A stretch of 11,310 nt of DNA. Origin: Deltaproteobacteria bacterium RIFOXYA12_FULL_61_11 (GTDB lineage Bacteria > Bdellovibrionota_F > JAHFAK01 > YA12-FULL-61-11). The stretch is from positions 1 through 11,310 of the forward strand of contig MGSU01000238.1 of the NCBI GenBank assembly GCA_001799195.1, in the 5' to 3' direction. Positions 1 through 9,000 of the stretch are shown one piece after another. A model generated the notes under the pieces. The model worked only from the letters and a program-made list of their open reading frames with translations. It was not told the DNA's origin and made no database searches. Position 1 is the first letter of the stretch, and every line of letters begins with the position of its first letter. The translations under genes and the position numbers were made by a program.

Positions 1-3000
1 AACAGTAATTACATATGTTCCTATTTCTATTCCAGTAACAGCATTAAATTTACCTCCATTCGACCACCTGTATTTATATGGATCTGTTCCACCTATTGCA
101 TTTACAACAATTTCCCCATCACTTCCACCGAAACATTTCACATTTGAAATACTGTCAATGCTAATTGTTAATGGTTCTGGTTGAGTTAAAATAACCTCTT
201 GTGATTCGGTACAACCATTTTCATCAGAAACATAAACCATATAGCTAACATTCGGTTCAAGATTCGTAACAGCAGCTGTTGTTGATGTGTCAGCATCAGT
301 CCAAACATATGTATAATGTGGCTCTGAAGAATATGGGGTTCCGCCTGACACAAAAACTTCAGCAGTTCCATCATTTGCTCCATTACATGTGATATTGGAA
401 GGTGAAACTGATATAGAAATTTGAGATGGTTCAGGTAAAATTGTAACCGTTGCTGTTCCTTCGCAACCAATACTATCAATTACATCAACTGTATAAATTC
501 CTGGAATTAATCCAGTAATACTTTGCGAAATATTTCCATTCGACCACAAGTAAGAAACTGGAGGAATAGCAGCTGGTACATTTGCAATAATAGACCCGGT
601 TTCTTTGAAGCATTGAATTTGCGTTGTATTTGGATATACATTTAAGTTTCCAACTGTTTGAATTTCAATTTCAAATTGGTTAACACAACTATTAGCATCA
701 GTAATAACAATAGAATAATCTCCAAAAGGAAGACCTGATAAAGTATCGGTATCGGCAACTCCTGTTGACCATAACCAATTATATGGTGCTGTTCCGCCAG
801 TTATAGAAATCACATAGATTTCTCCATTGTCGAATCCGCAAGTTGTTGCTTTAGTTTCCCAATCCAATACGATTTGTGTTGGTTCTTGTACCTCAACAGT
901 ATCAAGGAATGTACAACCGTTTGCATCGGTAATGGTTACTTTATAGAATCCGGCAACCAAACTGTCTACTGTAGCAGTTGTAGCTCCGTATGCCCAAGCA
1001 TATGCGTATGGAGACGTTCCGCCTGAAACAGTTAACGCAATCTCGCCATCGTAACCTTCGTAACACGAAACCGAACTAACCAATGCCGTATCAACAACAA
1101 GTGGTCCTGATGGCTCTGTTATGGTAATTGTTTGAGTTGCAGCTGTACAGCCTTTACTATCGGTTATGGTTGCAACATAAGTTCCTGCTGAAATATTCAA
1201 CAAATTATATGTTATTTCCCCCGAAGCCCATAAGTAGGTATATGGTGCTGTTCCGCCTTCAACATCTAGAGCAATGCTTCCATCAGTTGAACCATAACAC
1301 ATTGCAGCATTTATAATAATTGATGCTTGTAGTGAATCTGGTTGAACAATTGTTACATCTAACGAATCAACACAACCATTTCCATCGGTAACCGTTACTG
1401 AATGAACCCCCGCAGCCAATCCGCTTGCAGTAGTGTTATTTGATCCATTCTCCCATAAATATGAGTATGGATTAACTCCTCCAGCCGCAAATACGGTTGC
1501 TGAAGCATCAGCTACTCCATAGCAGCTAACCATAGAACTTGAGGTTTGAACCAAAGTTGGATAGCCATCATTATCAACAGTTACAATTAATGTTCTGCTA
1601 CATCCAAGTGTGTCAGTAACAGTAACCACATAATTCGCAGCTGCTAAATTTGAAATGGTCGCAGTATTGCCTCCATTTGACCATGCATAAGTGTATGGGC
1701 TAGTTCCTCCTACTGGAATCACTGTAGCCGAACCATTATTAGATCCGCAAGAAGCATCAATATTTGTTGACGACAAGTTAATCGCCATAAGTGGCTCAGT
1801 AATATCAATAGATATAGTATCCATGCAATTAAATGAGTCAAACACAGTAACAGAATATCTACCTTCTTGTAAGCCAGATATATCTTCAGTTGTTTGTCCG
1901 TAATTCCAATAGTATGTGTAACCAGGTGTTCCACCGAAGGCTTCTAAATCAATCTGAGCATCAGAACCTCCATTACAACTAACATTAATTGCCGTAATCG
2001 ATAAATCAACAGCCGAATCCGGTTCGGAAACAATCACATTATCAGATACTTGACAGCCATTTCCGTCAGTTACTGTAACGTAGTATGTACCTGGGAATAA
2101 ACTAAAAATATCAGAAGATGTTCCGATTTGGACTCCTAAACTATTTTCCCAATTGTACGAGTAAGCAACTTTACCTCCAGTAGCTACTAAATACGCAGCT
2201 CCAGCCTTATCACCTTTACATCTAATATCTTTAGCAACAATAGTAATTGTTAAACTGTCTGGTTCTATAATAGATACTGCACTTGTTGCCGTACAACCAT
2301 TATCGTCAGTAACAACTACATCGTATGTTCCGGCAGTTGCACTAAACAATGTATCAGTTATTTGAGCAAGAACATCATTCCATAAATATGTATATGGAGC
2401 CGTTCCACCTAAAGCACTAACTGTAGCAGAACCTGTTGAACCTCCAGCACAAAGCACTTCTGTAGAATTTGTGAAAATATTCAAATTTGAAGGCTCGCTT
2501 ATAGAATACGTTAATGTTGTATCGCATCCATTCAAATCTTGAATTAATACAGAATAATTACCATCTGTTAATCCTACAATCGTATCATTGTTATTTCCAT
2601 TTGTCCAATTGTAAGTATATCCACCATTTTCGCCACTAACAACAACTCCGATTGAACCGTCGGCAAAATTGTTACAACTTACATCTGTAATTGTTTCTGT
2701 TACAACAAACGGAGACAGCGGTTGTCCAACTATTGCATTTGCATTTGCAGTACAACCATTATCATCGGTAACAACAACTGAGTATGTACCAGCTAATAGA
2801 GTAGAAATGTTTTGTATTATAGCACCATTATCCCATGCAAAACTGTAAGGTAATGTTCCACCAACAACACTTAAATATACTCTACCAGAAGGTTCTCCGT
2901 AGCATTCAGCATCGATTGCAGTTGCTGTAGCAATAAAGTCGTTTGGCTCATTAATAGTTACAGATTCAACCGCTTCACAACCACTACCATCAGTAACAGT

Positions 3001-6000
3001 TACCGAATAATCACCTCCACTTAAATTCACCGCAGAGTCCAATAAAGAAACAATTGTGCCGAATTCATCTTGCCATTCATAGGTATAGGTTCCAGCCGGT
3101 GTACTGAGCAAAGTAATTATAACACTTGCTGAACCGTCTAAACTACCAAAACAAGTTACATTTTCCGAAGCAGAGATTGAAATTTGATGAGCATCGCTAT
3201 TAGAAATCGAAATAGTTTTAACTGTGAAACAAGCATTTGCATCAGTAACTGTTACAAAGTAGTTTCCTGCAAATTGAGCAGTAATGCTATCGGTTGTACT
3301 TATTCCGCCTGTCCAAGCATATGTGTAAGGAGAAGTTCCTCCTGCTACATCAATATAAGCGGCTCCATCAGCACTTCCACAAGCTGTATTAATGATTGTA
3401 TCTATTGCTATGATAATCGCCGAATCTGGTTGGTTAACAACAATGCTTGCATAAGCTTCGCAATTCAACGAATCGGTTACAGTAACCGAATATGTACCTG
3501 CAATAATGTTTGAAATATCTTCATTCAAATTTCCATTACTCCATTCAAAGTCAAATGGAGAAGTTCCTCCGCTAACAGTAATCTCAACTGCCCCAGTACT
3601 TCCACCATTACAAAGCACATCTGTGCTATTAATTGAAGCAACCGATAATCCTGATAAAGGCTCAGAAATTGTTATCGTTTCAGAGTATTCACATAAATGG
3701 CTATCATAAACGGTTACATCATAAGCTCCCGCAACAAGACCATTTACCGATTGAGATGTTGCTCCATTACTCCATGAATAAGAATATGATGGAGTTCCTC
3801 CTGAAGGAAGCATGCTTATACTCCCTGTTGCCATTCCAAAACACTTGACATCAACCAATGTATGAGTTGCTGTAACAACAGTAGCCGGTTCTGAAATAAC
3901 TTCGTTTACAACAAACGTACATAAACTATCATCTGTAATTGTTAATTCATAAGTACCAGCAAGAACGCTGTTCAAATCTTGAGTTAATGCTCCATTATCC
4001 CAATTGTAAATATATGGTGATATTCCACCCGTAACTCCATATACATCTATACTACCAGTTGCGTCTCCATTACAAAGAACATCTGTTACGTTGGTTTGTG
4101 CACTGATTGCCAGAGGTTGAGTTATTATTGCTGAAGTATAAGCAAAATATCCATTTGCATCTTCAACTGTTACTTGATAAGTACCAGCAATAACATTTGT
4201 TATGTCTTGAGTAACATATCCTCCAGTCCATGAATATGTATATGGAGAAACACCACCCGAAACAGTTAAATCAATATCTCCTGTTGCCAAACCATTACAT
4301 CTAACATTAACAACTGAAGTAGATAATGTTATTGAACTAGGTTCAGAAATTAATATTGAAGCTATTTCAGTACAACCATTTGCATCAGTAACGGTAACAT
4401 AATGCGTTCCATCGCATAAACCTGAAGAGTTTACAGTCGTTTGTCCGTTTGTCCATAAATAAGTGTATGGAGCTGTTCCGTCAGTAACTGTAACTGTCGC
4501 AGTTCCATCGCATATTCCAGCTCCGGTTGCATCGGTATATGTAGTAATTGAAGCCGAAAGAACAACAGGTTCATTTACAACTATTGATGTTGTTTCAGTA
4601 CAAGAATTAGCATCTGTAACAAGTACAGAATATGTTCCTGCAGGAATGCTTGATAAATCTTGTGTTGTATAAGTTCCAGCATTCCAATTATAGATGTAAG
4701 GTGTGGTTCCTCCTATTACGGTTAGATTAACCGCTCCAGTAGCATTTCCATTGCAATCGACATCGGTTGCGGTATATGTAAGAGACAAAACAGCAGGTTC
4801 TAAAATAACTACTGATGCTGTGGCACTACAACTATTATCATCGGTTAAGTTAAGGCTGTATGTTCCGCCAGATAATCCTGATTGATCTTCTGCAGCGGGA
4901 ACTAAACCGGAACCAGTTGCTGTTGACCATAGATAAGTGTATGGGCTAGCACCTCCCGTTACAGTAATGGTAATTGCTCCATTATCGTTTCCATTACAAT
5001 CAACATTTGTAGAACTATTAACTGTAATTGTTGGAGCTCCAGCATCGCTGATATCAACAGACATTGTTTCAATACATCCGTTTGCATCAGTTACTTGAAC
5101 ATCGTAAGTTCCTGATGTTACTCCAGTGATTGTGCTGTCGGTTGTTGTGTTTTCCCAGAAATATGTATATGGATCAACACCACCAAGAGCATGAATTGTT
5201 GCAGAACCATTATTATTATTACATGTAGAATTTACAATAGTGGTATCTAATACGATAGCTGTCGGTTCTGTTATTGTTTCCGAAAAAGTAAACTGACAAG
5301 AATTGGCATCAGTAACCGTAATATTGTATGTACCAGCTAACTGAGCCGTCAAATTTGGTGAAATAATAGAATTTGTTCCGGTATATTGATAAGATCCTGT
5401 ACCACCTACTGCAAGAACGCTAATTTGTCCAGTTGAAGCTCCATTACACAATACATCGGTTACTGTGGCAGTTGCTGTCAATTCGGTAGGTTCTGAAACT
5501 GTAACGCTTGTATTGGTTGTACAAGAATGCGAGTCAGTAACTGTAACACTGTATGTTGCAGGTAAAACATTCGTTAAATCTTGTGTAGTTTGACTACCTC
5601 CCCATAAATAGGTATATGGTGCTGTTCCTCCTGATACTAATAAATCTACCGTTGGAACAATATCGCCATAACAAGCAACAGAAATAGGGTTGATACTCGC
5701 TAATAAATTAGCAGCAGGTTGTAAAACAGAAATATTTGATAAAACACTTTGACAAGCATTTCCGTCAGTTACCGTTAAATAATATGAGCCTGCATATAAG
5801 CCAGTAATATCAGCAATATTGTTTGTATAAGCTGTTGGACCAGTCCATGAATATGACAACAAACCTGTTCCGCCTATAACTGTAATATCGATTGCTCCAG
5901 TATTTCCGCCACGACAAGCAACATCGGTTACTAAAGTATCAATTGTTATTGCATTAGGTTCAGTAATTACAATACCGCTAAGATTATCTTGGCATCCATT

Positions 6001-9000
6001 ATCATCGGTTACCGTAACAGCATATGTATTAGGACCTACATTCGTTAAATCTTGACCAGTAAAGCCTGAACTCCAACTATAAATATATGGGCTTGTTCCG
6101 CCAATTACTGTAATGTTTACATTTGCATCGTTTGCACCAAAACAACTAACATTATTTGAAGTAGTTAAACTTGCTTGCAATTCACTAGGTTCAGTAATCA
6201 CAACCGAAATAATAGCTGTACATAAATTAGCATCGGTTACGGTTAACGAATAGGTTCCTTCGATTAATCCGCTTTGATTCGCTTGAGCAGGAATTAATCC
6301 TGAACCATCAAGAGTCGACCATAAATAAGAATATGGTGTTGTTCCGCCTGAAACGATAACATTATTAATAATTCCATCGTTTCCGCCAAAGCAACTAACA
6401 TTCGTTTTTGTATTCGTAATATTTAGTGCGTTTGGTTGAGTAATTGTTGCTGATAATATTGATTCGCAAGAATTAGCATCCAAAACTGTTACTGTGTAAG
6501 TATTTGGTGACAAATTTGTAATTGTTGCTGTTACTTGACCAGTCGCCCATGTATAAGTATATGGAGTTGTTCCTCCAGAAACACTAACTGCTATTTCTCC
6601 ATCTGCAGCTGCATTGCAAGAAATATCAGTATCCAAAATACCTGTAACTAAAGGTGTTGGTTCTGAAATCACCACCATTGCTGTATCGCTACAAGCACCT
6701 TTGTTAATCGTAATTGTATATGTTCCGCCTGATAAACCTGAGGCAGTTGGAGCTGTTCCGCCTGAAGGCGACCAAGTGTAAGTTGTTGCTCCAACAGGCC
6801 CGCCTGAATATGCTGCAATCGCACTACCATTGGCGTCTCCATTACAAGACACATCATTATGAGAAGATATTGAAGCTACTAATTCAGTAGGCTGTGTAAT
6901 TGTGAATGGAAGTACCAATTCGCAAGAATTTGCATCAAAAATTGTTACAAAATAACTATTTGCCAATAAATTAGATTCTGAAATTGCAGTTCCAGCAGAA
7001 GAAGACCATGCATATGTATAGCCTGGAGTTCCTCCAGAAGGTGCATTCACAGTTGCTTCACCATCGTTATCTCCAAAACAAGTTGCATTTGTAACTGTAA
7101 CAAATGATGAAATAGCTGTTGGTGCTGTAACTATTGCAGATGTATTAACGGAAATACCATTAGCATCAACAACTGTAACTGTATAAGTTCCTGCTGTTAA
7201 ACCAGAAGTCGTAGTGTGAGAAAGTCCTGTAGTATCGGTAACGCTATCACCACTCGACCAAGTAACATCATACGGAGAAACCCCACCTGATATGGTTACA
7301 GTTGCGGTTCCTTCGCTAGAAGCATTACACAAAGGAGGTGTTGTTGTTGTTGAAATAGATAAAGAACTTGGTTCATTTACAGTTACTGTTGCTGTTGTGG
7401 TACAACTGTTAGCATCGGTTAATGTAACAACATAAGTTCCATCACATAAATTTATTGCAGTAACCCCTGTTTGAGAACCTGTAGAAGCAGGCCAAGCATA
7501 AGTGTAAGGTGTTACTCCTCCACTTGCAACAGATACTGTTGCATCTCCATCACAAACGCCAAAAGCACTTGCATCGTTCGCTGTTGCTGAAGCAAATAAA
7601 GCGGTTGGTTGATTAATTGTAACCGAACCGGTTGCTTGACATCCTTCGGCATCGGTTACAGTTACTCCGTAAGGACTACCCACAACTGATAAATTTAAGG
7701 CAGTGACCGAAGATGATCCACTTGACCAAACATATCCGTATGGAGTTGTTCCTCCTGAAACAGCAACAGAAGCCGTTCCAGATGTACCTCCGTTACATAA
7801 AACGTCTGTTCCGGTTGCCGTTGCAACTAATTCGGCAGGCTCTGTAATAACTGCTGTTGCAGTTGTTGTACAACCTTCGGCATCAGTTACGGTTACGATT
7901 GAATTTCCGTCAGAGAGATTGCTTACACTTGCTGTTGTATTTCCAAGTGGCCAAGCATAAGTATATACTGGACCGGCAAATGGTGTTCCTCCGGAAACGG
8001 ATACGGTTGCAGTTCCATCGCTTCCATTATAACAACTTACATTCTGACTTGATGTGATTGAAGCAGTCAAAACTGTTGGTTCGGTTACAAGTATGCTACC
8101 AGAAGCTGTACAAAGTCCATCGTTGATTGTTACGAAATATGTTCCATTTTCTAAATCAGAGTAAGTAGAATTTGGAGAAACTGTGGTTTCAGTATATCCA
8201 GCAGGACTCCAAACAAATGTATATGTTCCAGTACCTCCAGCTCCTGTTGCTGTGATAGAACCATCGGTTCCATTAAAACAGCTTACATGATTGTTAACCA
8301 CCAAACTTACGGTTGGAGCACCTGAAGCCGTAACAGTTGCCGTAGCTGTTGCCGTACAATTGTTATCATCGGTTGCTGTAACAGTGTAAGAACCAACAGC
8401 CAATGCCGTAATGGTTGCAGTACCATCTCCAGCAGGAGTTCCTGCCCAATCGTAATCGAAAGAGCCAACTCCCCCAGAAACAACAGATACAGTTGCTGTT
8501 CCATCGGAACCTCCACATAAAGCCAACGTACTATCCGTAGTTAAAATAATTTGAGCAGGTTCTGATATTGTTTCAAAATAATAAGCTTCACAACCATTAT
8601 CATCAGTAACTGTTACATTATAAGTCCCTTCTGATAATCCTGATGCAGTGGCAGTTGTTTGGAAAGAAACATCGTCCCAGTCGTAATCATAAGGAGGGAT
8701 TCCTCCAGAAGGCGTAACAGTTGCTTCACCATCTGCTCCATTGTAACAAGTTGCATCAATTGCACTTGTTGTTGCAGTAACTACAGAAGGTTCGATAACT
8801 TCTGCGACTGTAGTAGAAGCTAATGGAGCCATACAACCATTGTTATAGGTTGACCAGCCACCATCGTATGAAAAACTTACAGCATCTCCATCATCTTTTT
8901 CTGGAAGATAAAATGGGTAGTATGTTACAGTATCTGCACCACAAGAGCCACCAAATGAAATTATCAAATCTCTTCCATTTAATGGATCAACATCAGTATT

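Larger units (their letters stand above)
1..8787 (-). repeat. SprB-like repeat block 2 (units U8-U45, last one partial)
   Basis: There are 38 tandem repeats averaging about 78 residues (roughly 233 bases). Low-coordinate ends, at the E/Q-P linker or its equivalent, are: U8 8557, U9 8314, U10 8077, U11 7837, U12 7606, U13 7369, U14 7120, U15 6889, U16 6658, U17 6433, U18 6187, U19 5956, U20 5716, U21 5488, U22 5263, U23 5032, U24 4795, U25 4567, U26 4339, U27 4114, U28 3886, U29 3658, U30 3427, U31 3187, U32 2944, U33 2719, U34 2491, U35 2260, U36 2020, U37 1792, U38 1558, U39 1339, U40 1111, U41 880, U42 646, U43 427, U44 178, U45 cut at 1. U9, U14, U23, U31, U38 and U42 lack a clear E/Q-P linker (for example ASGAPT, DAGAPT, NSDAHQ, DNDGYPT, QTVGN). 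All complete units have two canonical cysteines except U13, U14, U26 and U27. U22 alone lacks the core Trp. Confidence 0.93.

Noticed and set aside
5209-5220. Four ATT triplets in a row (Asn-Asn-Asn-Asn in U23), considered as a phase-variation tract.
   Set aside because: Changes in a trinucleotide tract would keep the frame, four copies is too few to be unstable, and Asn/Gly-rich turns after Cys1 are normal in this repeat.
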